A DNA stretch of 64,000 bases from XBB1006 sp051877515. Lineage in GTDB: Bacteria; Bacillota; Clostridia; Lachnospirales; Lachnospiraceae. The notes under the pieces are model-generated. The model made no database searches, had not been told where the DNA came from, and was given only the letters and a program-made list of their open reading frames with translations. The position numbers were made by a program, and so were the translations under genes. Location: positions 1 to 64,000 of the forward strand of contig JBJEIY010000002.1 of NCBI GenBank assembly GCA_051877515.1, read 5' to 3'. Below, piece by piece: positions 7,784 to 15,894 of this stretch. Position 1 is the stretch's first letter; each line of letters opens with the position of its first letter.

Positions 7784-9973
7784 TCAAAACATTTCAAAAT
7801 ATATCCTGTCAAACATTTCCGCATAATACTTCTTAAAAAACAGAAGTCGTAGAATAAGTTGTGCACGCTCCGCAGACTGCGCCCTCGAAGATAAGTACTG
7901 AATCCTTTTACAGGATTCTACAAACCACTCTGGCACACCATAACTCATCATTTCCTCTGCATACTCTGGATGTGTTTTACCAGAGTACATTTTTCCTTTG
8001 CAGATGTACTCTGTAATCTCAAAAGCCTTTTCCTTGGTCATTCCATGAGCTAACAACATTTCATATATATCTTCACAATTCGAAATCACATCGCTACCCG
8101 CGACCGTTCCGGACGCAATATAACTTCCCCCATTTTCCTCCCATACTCCGATCCCATGCGCCAGGGAAATTATCCTTACAATATCAATAAACGAATCCGG
8201 TTCATAATACTTTGTAATATTCTTCCAAACACCAATGTTTTCACCTAATCCACTGTACTCTATTACAGAACAGATGTCCTTAATCATTTCCTGATTTCTT
8301 ATCTCTTCATCTGCAGGAGTTCGTCCACTCTCTTCTTCCATTCTGCACAAGAAAGCTCTTTGCTTCGATCTATCAATATCATATACACCAAAAATGTGGT
8401 CCATGTCCCGCCATCTGAGCTGGTAAACATTTTCCATGTTATTTGCATCCCGTTCCTTTGGCAATAATTCAGATTTTCCGTTTGGAACAATGAAAAACTT
8501 TCCCGGCATACGTCTTCCCTTTACCGTAACTACATTTTTTAAATCTTGAAACACTAATGCTCGGGCGGATTCAACTATATTCTCACTTATATCCTTTTCA
8601 TAGGCATCTATCCAAGATTCAACCTTTGAGTCTGATGGATTAACAAAGGAAGCGGCTTCGACAGCTTCTTCTACACCATCCAGATATGCTAAGGACTCTC
8701 TTATCTGTTTCCATGCTCTCTCATCAACAGTAAGTTCAAAGTCCGGCTCTTTGTTTCCCTTCAATGCTGAGAACAGTTCGACATACAATGGACATTCCTC
8801 GCTTAAGGGATCTTCCTTCGATATGCCTAAAAGGTAAGATACCATAGAGGAGGCTCCGTGACCTTTGAGTCCATACTGTGATGGTCTCAGATTATGCCTG
8901 GTGATAATCTCGGCATAATGCAAATATTTTTCTGCGAATCCCCAGTGCGCAATATCCTGAAGTTCTTGATTCATTCTATCCAGAACTTTTTTAGGAATAC
9001 TTCTGCTCTCCCGGTACTTTTCCATCAATGCTTTTTCACATCTCATTTTTAGTTTAAGATCCGCATCTTCAATTGACACTACATATTTGCATTCTGGGAC
9101 GGGTACAATTGGTTCTATCATATCAGCCAGTCTGTTCGTATTAGTAACAACAATCTCGTAAGCCTTTTCTTTTGGCAAAAAAGAAAACTCCTCCAACATT
9201 TCTTCGGTAGTCCTTATAAATAAATCACCCTGCGGTTCATCTCCCCAACCTTTTGCATTTAACAGTATTCTTCTGCTTAGCGCATTTTCCGATGTTAAAA
9301 AATGCGAATCCGATGTTGCAACAACAGGAATTGCTGCTTCCTTTCCGATTTCCATAATTCTTTGCTGGATTTTTCGAACATCTTCCATACAGGTGATATC
9401 TTTCGCCTTTTCAGATTGAAGCAGCCAGCTGTCATTCGTAGCCGGTTGAATTTCCAGAAAATCATATCGGGCCGCCATTTCTCTTAGAATATCCTCAGAA
9501 ATACCTTGCATGATTGAATGAAAAAGTTCACCAACAGCACACGCACTTCCGACCAGCAATCCTTCCCGCATTTCTAGAAGCCTACTCCAGGCAATCCTTG
9601 GATGTTTATATTCTTTTGTACATGCTTCTGACAAGATTCTGTAAAGATTCTTTAATCCTGTTTCATTCTTTACCAAAACAAGTACATAATAGGAAGGTAA
9701 ACCATCAAATCGAACCTTACTCATTGCCTCCGTTTGGGAAAGAATATCTTCTGTCACAAGAAGTTCAACACCATAAATAGGTTTGATTTCCTTGTATCTG
9801 CTTTTTGTTAAACGCCGAATCTCCGGATATGCCAAAATGCTGTTGTGATCCGTGAAAGCTATGGATTTCATATCGTTTTTTTTGGCAAATGCCAATATAT
9901 CGTCTACGCTTGATATACCATTCATTCTGCTCATACAGGTATGGCAGTGAAGTTCCACTCTCTCTTTCTTCAT
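7784..9973 (-). CDS. PHP-domain PolC paralogue without exonuclease
   Basis: A 729-residue protein with PolC order but without the N-terminal OB domain and the 3'-5' exonuclease insert. The PHP domain keeps VELHCHT, FTDHNS, YGVELL and ATSDSHFL metal-site motifs. Segments such as PRIAWSRLLEMREGLLVGSAC, TTEEMLEEFSFL and EIVVTNTNRLADMI match PolC almost word for word. The palm Asp pair PDID is PDFE here and the third Asp survives in VYDIDRS. The nucleotide-binding finger motif is degraded to GLKGHGASS. The C-terminus matches PolC again (VPEWFVESCKRIQYL). The ATG at 9973 overlaps the previous stop (ATGA); GTG 9985 is an alternative. It may be a phosphoesterase or nuclease rather than a polymerase. 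Confidence 0.8.
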   Translation of the reverse strand: MKKERVELHCHTCMSRMNGISSVDDILAFAKKNDMKSIAFTDHNSILAYPEIRRLTKSRYKEIKPIYGVELLVTEDILSQTEAMSKVRFDGLPSYYVLVLVKNETGLKNLYRILSEACTKEYKHPRIAWSRLLEMREGLLVGSACAVGELFHSIMQGISEDILREMAARYDFLEIQPATNDSWLLQSEKAKDITCMEDVRKIQQRIMEIGKEAAIPVVATSDSHFLTSENALSRRILLNAKGWGDEPQGDLFIRTTEEMLEEFSFLPKEKAYEIVVTNTNRLADMIEPIVPVPECKYVVSIEDADLKLKMRCEKALMEKYRESRSIPKKVLDRMNQELQDIAHWGFAEKYLHYAEIITRHNLRPSQYGLKGHGASSMVSYLLGISKEDPLSEECPLYVELFSALKGNKEPDFELTVDERAWKQIRESLAYLDGVEEAVEAASFVNPSDSKVESWIDAYEKDISENIVESARALVFQDLKNVVTVKGRRMPGKFFIVPNGKSELLPKERDANNMENVYQLRWRDMDHIFGVYDIDRSKQRAFLCRMEEESGRTPADEEIRNQEMIKDICSVIEYSGLGENIGVWKNITKYYEPDSFIDIVRIISLAHGIGVWEENGGSYIASGTVAGSDVISNCEDIYEMLLAHGMTKEKAFEITEYICKGKMYSGKTHPEYAEEMMSYGVPEWFVESCKRIQYLSSRAQSAERAQLILRLLFFKKYYAEMFDRIYFEMF

Positions 9974-10365
9974 ATCAAACCCCACCCCACATAATTTTTA
10001 TTGCATTTATGGCAACAATAATGTTCATCTCGCTCTGTGATGTAATGGTAATCGCTGTATGCGCGAGTAATTCTATTTATATTATCCTCAACACATCTAT
10101 CATAGTATATAATAAACAGATCCTCTGCTTTGTTATATACAACTCTTCCTCTTGGAAAAAAATCATAATCAACTTCCATTTCGTTTTCCTTATATTTCAG
10201 GCGCATATATTTTTCCCAAACATGATAGTGACTTTCAGAATAAACCAAAAAATCTCCATACTGCTCAGCCTCAGAAAGCGAACATCCCGCAAATACAAAA
10301 TTGCCATGAATAAAAAAAAACAATCCCACATTCCCTCTGTTCTGATTCTCATCTATACTTCCCAT
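9970..10365 (-). CDS. Uncharacterised protein with PRGRV motif and CxxC
   Basis: A 131-residue protein I cannot assign. The N-terminal half reads GLFFFIHGNFVFAGCSLSEA and YGDFLVYSESHYHVWEK; the second half has DYDFFPRGRVVYNK followed by IIYYDRC, and the tail has a CCHKCNKN pair that may bind zinc. A related PRGRV segment occurs in the 299-residue protein at 12974-13873. The start codon overlaps the stop of the upstream gene by one base (TAATG) and its stop overlaps the start of the PHP-PolC gene (ATGA), so the three are translationally coupled. Confidence 0.7.
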   Translation of the reverse strand: MGSIDENQNRGNVGLFFFIHGNFVFAGCSLSEAEQYGDFLVYSESHYHVWEKYMRLKYKENEMEVDYDFFPRGRVVYNKAEDLFIIYYDRCVEDNINRITRAYSDYHYITERDEHYCCHKCNKNYVGWGLI

Positions 10366-11129
10366 TAAATCACCATCTTCCTCTTGTATTCATCGTAGAT
10401 AGCCGTTGTATATTTTTTCCGGTTTGACACAACCATTTTGTCCTCAAATTTAGTTCGAAACACTTTTGTTTTAGAGTAAAACTCATCTTTCATCCGGAAA
10501 TACTCTTTCTCTTCTTCTGTCATCTCCGCAGTAAATATCCTATCCAGCATTTCTGAAAACTCCTTAATGTTCATAGATAAAGAGTCATCATTTTCCTCAT
10601 CCGTCATATCCTTCTTGCCAGCATGTTTCGAAATATTCAAATCTCGCTCCTCAATGCTTTTCCCCATTTTTAGCATATGGGATAGAATAAAGGCCGCACA
10701 TATTTCTTTGCCGAATTCTTTCAATGAGTACTCTGATATTCTGTAGCTTAAGAACTCTCCTGTTTTAGAAAAATCAACATCATAATGTTCTAATTCTTCC
10801 AGTTCCTTTTTCTTTTCTCGCGTCAGTTCATAGAAAGCCTCTTCATCTTTAATAACAAAAACATCATAGGTTTTCTCTCCTCTGTCTTCATAATTTGTAA
10901 GTAACATTTCAAAGATGAATAATGTCTGTTCTTCAATTGGTTTACTCACATTGTAAGAAAGAATCTCTTCAACAAATTTATGAATCTCCTCCGTCATCTC
11001 ATCCACAAGTGATACTCTCTCCAATAATGTCTTTTCCCGGTTGTCTCCGCTGAACCGGTAGTCAACCAGCAAAAAAGCCTCTATGACTCGGTCTATATCA
11101 ACTTCTCTAATCAATTCCTGCACTGTCAT
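10365..11129 (-). CDS. Uncharacterised helical acidic protein
   Basis: A predicted 254-residue, highly charged and mostly helical protein without membrane segments or recognisable catalytic motif. It begins with TVQELIREVD and ends in a basic tail (KKYTTAIYDEYKRK). ATG 11129 is preferred over TTG 11138 because GAGGT lies 8 bases before it. It is coupled to the PRGRV protein gene by a one-base overlap and follows the 135-residue gene by 12 bases. Function unknown; the operon position ties it to the PolC-like proteins. Confidence 0.65.
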   Translation of the reverse strand: MTVQELIREVDIDRVIEAFLLVDYRFSGDNREKTLLERVSLVDEMTEEIHKFVEEILSYNVSKPIEEQTLFIFEMLLTNYEDRGEKTYDVFVIKDEEAFYELTREKKKELEELEHYDVDFSKTGEFLSYRISEYSLKEFGKEICAAFILSHMLKMGKSIEERDLNISKHAGKKDMTDEENDDSLSMNIKEFSEMLDRIFTAEMTEEEKEYFRMKDEFYSKTKVFRTKFEDKMVVSNRKKYTTAIYDEYKRKMVI

Positions 11130-11141
11130 ACAAATCAACCT

Positions 11142-11549
11142 CTATCCAATCCTGACAATTATATTTCCTTCCTCATCCTGTTCCGTCTTCTGAAGGCAAT
11201 TCTTATATTTGTTGTCTTTTCTGTCTTGCCATGGAACCAGAATATCTTCATACAATTCATTCTCATAGTGGATTCTTAAGTATGTAATATCGTTCTCATA
11301 AATCCTCTTGTCAAAATTCTCATAGATGTCCGAAAAAGAATCGTGTTTCATACCATCACACTGAAATGTATTCATAATCTGGAGATAGACACTCTTGGCA
11401 ATCGTTCGTTTCAACACTGCATTCATTGCCACTCGACCAATGGATACTGATATATCATCTAGACTAACCGCACCCAGGTGTTCCTGTGGAATAAAAACAT
11501 AATCCAGATTTTCGAATACAATTTCAATCGCTCTAACCTTCTCACTCAT
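11142..11549 (-). CDS. Uncharacterised 135-residue protein
   Basis: No recognised domain. It starts with a beta-rich IEIVFENLDYVFIPQEHLG segment and contains several short strands ending in an acidic tail. GGGGGAA precedes the ATG. It lies between the duplicated 350-residue family gene and the 254-residue gene in an all-minus array. Confidence 0.65.
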   Translation of the reverse strand: MSEKVRAIEIVFENLDYVFIPQEHLGAVSLDDISVSIGRVAMNAVLKRTIAKSVYLQIMNTFQCDGMKHDSFSDIYENFDKRIYENDITYLRIHYENELYEDILVPWQDRKDNKYKNCLQKTEQDEEGNIIVRIG

Positions 11550-11586
11550 TGATCCATTCCCCCTGTCTCGTGTGATTACCTATATA

Positions 11587-11598
11587 TAATTCGAATTA
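11587..11598. promoter_or_regulatory. Perfect 12-bp palindrome after copy A
   Basis: TAATTCGAATTA lies just past the stop of the 350-residue gene. The homologous site in the decayed third copy (16007-16018) reads TAATACGTATTA: two changes that preserve the symmetry. This suggests a selected operator or RNA stem rather than chance. Confidence 0.45.
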
Positions 11599-11602
11599 AA
11601 AT

Positions 11603-12655
11603 TCAAATTCCCTTCTTTCGTGCTTCCATATGAAGCATTTTATTTAAGTATCCTTCGTCGTATAATGTCCATTGAGTTGAAATTTCTTCAAATATTCGTC
11701 CATATGTATCCCTGTCACTCTCGTTATATCTATTCATGTCCAGATACATTTGCTTGATCACCACCTCATTCTCCAGCATTGGTCCTTCATAAAGCGACAT
11801 CCTATACAACGGCGACAGTCTTGAGATATAGCGCATAGGAAAACAATGGCCATGTTTAACAGAATCAATATGAAGTTTGCCTTCCTCATCGGCAAAGGCT
11901 CCTCTCAAGCCGCAACAGTCCCAATTGTTTTCTGCATTTAAAATCAATAAATGTTCTATCTCTGCAAATGGGCTGCAATCTAATGTAACAATATCTCCTG
12001 ATTTAAATGGCACAGGCAAATTGAGATCACTACTTCCTGCCAAAAATCCCCAATAATCTGAACCATATTTTCCGGGAAGTCTATGATTACTTGGCTCTAT
12101 ATAACAAACCTCAGGGCCTATCATGACATAACAATAATGACCTTCCTCATATTTGACCCTTCCATTTGGCAACTTCACTTTATTCCAGATAACAAATTCA
12201 TACCAGGTACTCTTATCTGCGCCAAAATCCCGCACATCTGTATTGTCCTCTATCTCGTCTAAAATATCCTGTATTAATTCTTCGAATGAAGAACTAGGTT
12301 TCAGGAAAGACTCACTTCCGGTTCGATGAATATGATCCAAGCTACTGCCATCCTCTATGTCATACCAGCAGGATTGGGACATGATAAAGCTATCCGGAGC
12401 CATATCCTCTATTTCCGCAAGAGCATTCGAAATATGGTCAATACATGCCTGTATATCATCCTTGACTTCTAAATCTTCCGCCTTACTGATTAATTGTTCC
12501 AAACGTTTCCGCTTTTCCCGAATAGGAATCGGTGCTCCGGTAATAATTTCTAATGCCAGTCTCTCACTAATACCCCTCACCAGATAACTCTCCATTTCAT
12601 CGGAAAGAAGTCCTTGGCATCCAAAACGAACCATCATACCCTTTTCATTCTCCAT
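11603..12655 (-). CDS. Uncharacterised duplicated family, intact copy A
   Basis: A 350-residue protein of a family I do not recognise, without signal peptide or membrane segment. It has an N-terminal helical part (CQGLLSDEMESYL ... ISERLALEII), then a probable beta-rich region with YEFVIWNKVKLPNGR, LPGKYGSDYWGFL and FKSGDIVTLDCSPFA, then CFPMRYISRLSPLYRMSLYEG and a helical C-terminus. The gene has a second copy at 14922-15818, identical over 541 bases but diverged outside, and remnants of a third copy further upstream. The ribosome site is weak, and ATG 12637/12634 are alternatives. Confidence 0.7.
   Translation of the reverse strand: MENEKGMMVRFGCQGLLSDEMESYLVRGISERLALEIITGAPIPIREKRKRLEQLISKAEDLEVKDDIQACIDHISNALAEIEDMAPDSFIMSQSCWYDIEDGSSLDHIHRTGSESFLKPSSSFEELIQDILDEIEDNTDVRDFGADKSTWYEFVIWNKVKLPNGRVKYEEGHYCYVMIGPEVCYIEPSNHRLPGKYGSDYWGFLAGSSDLNLPVPFKSGDIVTLDCSPFAEIEHLLILNAENNWDCCGLRGAFADEEGKLHIDSVKHGHCFPMRYISRLSPLYRMSLYEGPMLENEVVIKQMYLDMNRYNESDRDTYGRIFEEISTQWTLYDEGYLNKMLHMEARKKGI
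11961..12501. repeat. 541-bp perfect repeat, unit 1
   Basis: Read base by base, this segment is identical to 15133-15673 in the same orientation, offset 3172. Sequence on both sides diverges abruptly although still homologous, which points to gene conversion between the two gene copies. Confidence 0.9.
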
Positions 12656-12726
12656 TTATCATTTACCCGCTTTCGTATTGTAGTTAGCCCTGCAAATCTT
12701 ATTTTTCTGATTAAATCTGATATTCT

Positions 12727-12930
12727 TTATTTCAGAACATTCCACTTTGAGTAATTACTACACCGATACATAGCCTGTCTTGAATAATGTTCACTAAGAT
12801 CATGCTTAGCACACTGTCCATGGTCCATACGACTCCCAACCTCAACATATCCTAACCGGTTTGGATTTCGATATCCCATCCAATATGTACAAGTCGCACA
12901 ACATGCATTCCAATTGTTTATCTGCTCCAT
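12727..12930 (-). CDS. Small Cys-rich protein, probably zinc-binding
   Basis: A 67-residue protein with CCATCTYWMG near the start, GQCAKH in the middle and YRCSNYSKW near the end. The spacing W-x2-C-x2-C ... C ... C-x2-Y-x2-W resembles small zinc-binding proteins found in Clostridia and their mobile elements. The ATG at 12930 has AAGGAG 9 bases upstream. A decayed second copy (15895-15960) precedes copy B of the neighbouring gene, so this gene and the 350-residue gene form one duplicated unit. Confidence 0.65.
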   Translation of the reverse strand: MEQINNWNACCATCTYWMGYRNPNRLGYVEVGSRMDHGQCAKHDLSEHYSRQAMYRCSNYSKWNVLK

Positions 12931-12973
12931 CAATCATCTCTCCTTTTTAATTGTCTAAGAAACAGCGGTAATG

Positions 12974-13873
12974 TTACGAATAATCCGGTATCACTTTGAT
13001 GTCTGTGATTCCTTTTTCATATGACAACAGGAACTCATCCTGAATAAGTGCGATCAGCTTTTCATCTAACAGATTTGGATTCAGATAAATCTTTGCTTTC
13101 CCTTTTCTTATTTCAACTCTGCCACGTGGATAATAATTAAACTTCTTTCCCTCGGTAACCCTCTCATCAAATGAATCCCAGGTTTTTTCATGATTGTAAT
13201 TATCACCTCTTTTCGAGTTTAATGGCATGTCGCTATATCTGATTATTTTACCGCTAACATCACAAGGAATCTTTGCGCAAATCATATCGCCAGTAGCTAT
13301 ATCTTTGATCCAGAATATTCCTTTATAGACTTTGGAATCGTCAATATGTCGAAGGACTCGCTCTAATGTCTTTACAACATTATCAATATCTCCAGTAACC
13401 TTTTCATATAACCGGTTTTCTTCTTCCGCACTAGTTTGCAAATCAATGTGCTCAACTACCAATTCTGCACAGTCCCGCAAAAAAACATCTCTAAAATACG
13501 TCAGTGCATTATAAGAATTTTCTATTTCATATTGCTCGCCGCTATCTATCAGAAGAAGCCATGCAAGTCCCATTGCGTATTTTCTACCCGGTTCTGTTGA
13601 CACCTCAAATTTAGTGAAAGATGTGAAGTCATTACAATAAACATATTGATGTGACAAATTCCCTTGGATGTTCCAATCATACAAAACCTCTTCTCTGTTG
13701 TCGGAATAACTCGTTCGAAGATACTGCATTATTGCTTCGCAAGAATCTTTATCCAACCCCTTTGGAATCAATCGAGCTACCGTTCCCCACACAAACTGAG
13801 ACCAACAAGCATTTAGATCCATTACAGTCCGCAGTAACACTTGTTTCATTTCTTCGTAGTTTGTAATATTCAA
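12974..13873 (-). CDS. Uncharacterised protein with C-terminal PRGRV segment
   Basis: A 299-residue protein without signal peptide or membrane segment. The N-terminal part is helical and Trp/Cys-containing; the C-terminal part contains FNYYPRGRVEIRKGKAKIY followed by LNPNLLDEKLIALI, clearly related to the FFPRGRV segment of the 131-residue protein at 9970-10365. The likely start is TTG behind GGGGGAAGG. It sits between the MotA/FliG-like gene and the Cys-rich gene. Function unknown. Confidence 0.65.
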   Translation of the reverse strand: MNITNYEEMKQVLLRTVMDLNACWSQFVWGTVARLIPKGLDKDSCEAIMQYLRTSYSDNREEVLYDWNIQGNLSHQYVYCNDFTSFTKFEVSTEPGRKYAMGLAWLLLIDSGEQYEIENSYNALTYFRDVFLRDCAELVVEHIDLQTSAEEENRLYEKVTGDIDNVVKTLERVLRHIDDSKVYKGIFWIKDIATGDMICAKIPCDVSGKIIRYSDMPLNSKRGDNYNHEKTWDSFDERVTEGKKFNYYPRGRVEIRKGKAKIYLNPNLLDEKLIALIQDEFLLSYEKGITDIKVIPDYS

Positions 13874-13916
13874 TATTCCTTCCCCCGCCTTGGTTCTTTA
13901 ATCTAATTGTTCGCCG

Positions 13917-14684
13917 TCAGTTTATAGATTTGAAAATATGCTCACACTCTTCCTCTGCAAAAGGCATCCTTACGGAATAATGCTCTACCTCTTCCATCAA
14001 ATAATCAGCTTCATCAACAGAGATATTCATCAATATTCTTTCTGCAGCTTCTCCGGAAAGAGCCCTAAAAGCTCTCGCCCACTCCGTTCGATTGATTATG
14101 TAATAGCAATCTTGCACCTTATTATCATCAAGTGTCATAATCATCTCAGACAATCTTATTCTAAAAGGAATATCAAAATAAGACTCATCGCATGATTTCT
14201 TAAGATCATCTATTCTACTCCGCACTACAGCTTTTCTATTCTCTCTTTCCCTCAACTTTCTTTCTTCGTATTCTGTGAGGACCTTTTTATTGAAATATGC
14301 CTTTAATACAGTTTCCAGACAATAGGGGCTTTGACCTTCTTGAATAAGTAATACTCCCCTCAGACACATTAGACACTGTAACGACTCAAATGCTTCATAT
14401 CCTCCTGAAAATATAGTGACTAATCCTATTTCCTCTAATCGTTCTGGTTCTGTTCCGTTTACCACCTGCAAAATCATCTGTCTTAAAAAAGCTTTACATC
14501 CCGAACCGGTTAATGATTCTGCTACAGCTTCCATTTCAAGAATCCCTTCGGACCTTCCTATCTTGCAAAAATTCATTATCAGATCATACAAATAAATCAT
14601 TTCTTCAATTTTCTGCTTATCCATCTCCGTTTCAGCTAAAGAAGAATATATGTTTCTTAGCTTCTCAAAGTATTGTTCATTCAT
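13917..14684 (-). CDS. Soluble MotA-cytoplasmic/FliG-like fusion
   Basis: A 255-residue protein from ATG 14684, chosen for the GGAGG 8 bases upstream. The first half resembles the cytoplasmic part of MotA: GRSEGILEMEAV (MotA R-x-EG-L-ALE), ILQVVNGTEPERLEEI (MotA MVVDG-x-DPE) and GVLLIQEGQSPYCLETVLKAYF (MotA GI-x-x-IQ-x-G-NPR-x-x-E-x-KL). The second half resembles FliG armadillo-like repeats: LDDNKVQDCYYIINRTEWAR, then RALSGEAAERILMNIS and a VRMPFAEEECEHIF end (FliG PVR-x-x-DVEEAQ). No transmembrane helices and no flagellar genes nearby. The homology is judged by eye. MotA-like proteins occur in Zorya defence systems, but those are membrane proteins. Confidence 0.65.
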   Translation of the reverse strand: MNEQYFEKLRNIYSSLAETEMDKQKIEEMIYLYDLIMNFCKIGRSEGILEMEAVAESLTGSGCKAFLRQMILQVVNGTEPERLEEIGLVTIFSGGYEAFESLQCLMCLRGVLLIQEGQSPYCLETVLKAYFNKKVLTEYEERKLRERENRKAVVRSRIDDLKKSCDESYFDIPFRIRLSEMIMTLDDNKVQDCYYIINRTEWARAFRALSGEAAERILMNISVDEADYLMEEVEHYSVRMPFAEEECEHIFKSIN

Positions 14685-14921
14685 ATAACATACCTCCGTT
14701 CCGGCAGACAAGAATATAAAAGTACATCCCTCTCCCAATGCATATTCTATGGGCATCTAATAAAAGGCCTATATCAATTTCTTCTTTCCTCTCCTTTCAA
14801 TGTGAAGAATTTTATTCAAATAACCTTCTTCAAACATTGTCCAGTTCGTCGCAATATTCTCAAAGATACGTCCATAAGCATCCCTTTCTCCTTCAGAATA
14901 GTTCTTCATATCCAGATGGAT

Positions 14922-15818
14922 TTACTTAATTACCATTTCGTTCTCAGATAAGGGACCGGTATATAAAGACATTCTATATAGCGGTGACAATCGTGAAATA
15001 TAGTGCATAGGAAAGCAGTGTCCATGCTTTACAGAATCAATGTGAAGTTTTCCTTCTTCGTCTGTAAACGCACCTCTTAATCCACAGCAGTCCCAATTGT
15101 TTTCTGCACTAAGAATCAGCATATGACAAGGATCTGCAAATGGGCTGCAATCTAATGTAACAATATCTCCTGATTTAAATGGCACAGGCAAATTGAGATC
15201 ACTACTTCCTGCCAAAAATCCCCAATAATCTGAACCATATTTTCCGGGAAGTCTATGATTACTTGGCTCTATATAACAAACCTCAGGGCCTATCATGACA
15301 TAACAATAATGACCTTCCTCATATTTGACCCTTCCATTTGGCAACTTCACTTTATTCCAGATAACAAATTCATACCAGGTACTCTTATCTGCGCCAAAAT
15401 CCCGCACATCTGTATTGTCCTCTATCTCGTCTAAAATATCCTGTATTAATTCTTCGAATGAAGAACTAGGTTTCAGGAAAGACTCACTTCCGGTTCGATG
15501 AATATGATCCAAGCTACTGCCATCCTCTATGTCATACCAGCAGGATTGGGACATGATAAAGCTATCCGGAGCCATATCCTCTATTTCCGCAAGAGCATTC
15601 GAAATATGGTCAATACATGCCTGTATATCATCCTTGACTTCTAAATCTTCCGCCTTACTGATTAATTGTTCCAGGCGTTCCCTCTTTTCCCGAATAGGAA
15701 TCGATGCTCCGGTAATAATCTTTAAGGATTCTCTTTCAGAAATATTTTCGGCTACATAATTTTCCATTTCTGAAGAAAGTAGACCCTGGCAACTGTATTG
15801 AATCAATTTATTTTTCAT
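14922..15818 (-). CDS. Duplicated family copy B, truncated by a nonsense codon
   Basis: A 298-residue copy of the gene at 11603-12655. The sequence after VIK reaches TAA at 14922-14924 where copy A has CAA (Gln). The same frame stays open after it down to TAG 14769-14771, encoding a recognisable end (AYGRIFENIATNW, EEGYLNKILHIE), so the ancestral length was 349 residues, as in copy A. The product lacks the last 51 residues; whether it still works is unknown. A good GGGAGG precedes the ATG at 15818, unlike copy A. The core is identical to copy A over 541 bases. Confidence 0.75.
   Translation of the reverse strand: MKNKLIQYSCQGLLSSEMENYVAENISERESLKIITGASIPIREKRERLEQLISKAEDLEVKDDIQACIDHISNALAEIEDMAPDSFIMSQSCWYDIEDGSSLDHIHRTGSESFLKPSSSFEELIQDILDEIEDNTDVRDFGADKSTWYEFVIWNKVKLPNGRVKYEEGHYCYVMIGPEVCYIEPSNHRLPGKYGSDYWGFLAGSSDLNLPVPFKSGDIVTLDCSPFADPCHMLILSAENNWDCCGLRGAFTDEEGKLHIDSVKHGHCFPMHYISRLSPLYRMSLYTGPLSENEMVIK
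15133..15673. repeat. 541-bp perfect repeat, unit 2
   Basis: Identical to 11961-12501 in the same orientation; see that entry. It lies wholly inside the coding region of copy B. Confidence 0.9.
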
Positions 15819-15894
15819 AAATGACCTCCCATAATATTCGCAAGCATTTGCCTAAGCTTATTTATTTCGTCTCTACAGCTCTTTTCTACTCCTC

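Noticed and set aside
9889..10368. Plus-strand reading frame opposite the PRGRV protein
   Set aside because: It is antisense to a three-gene block with coupled starts and stops, lacks a ribosome site and looks like a shadow frame.
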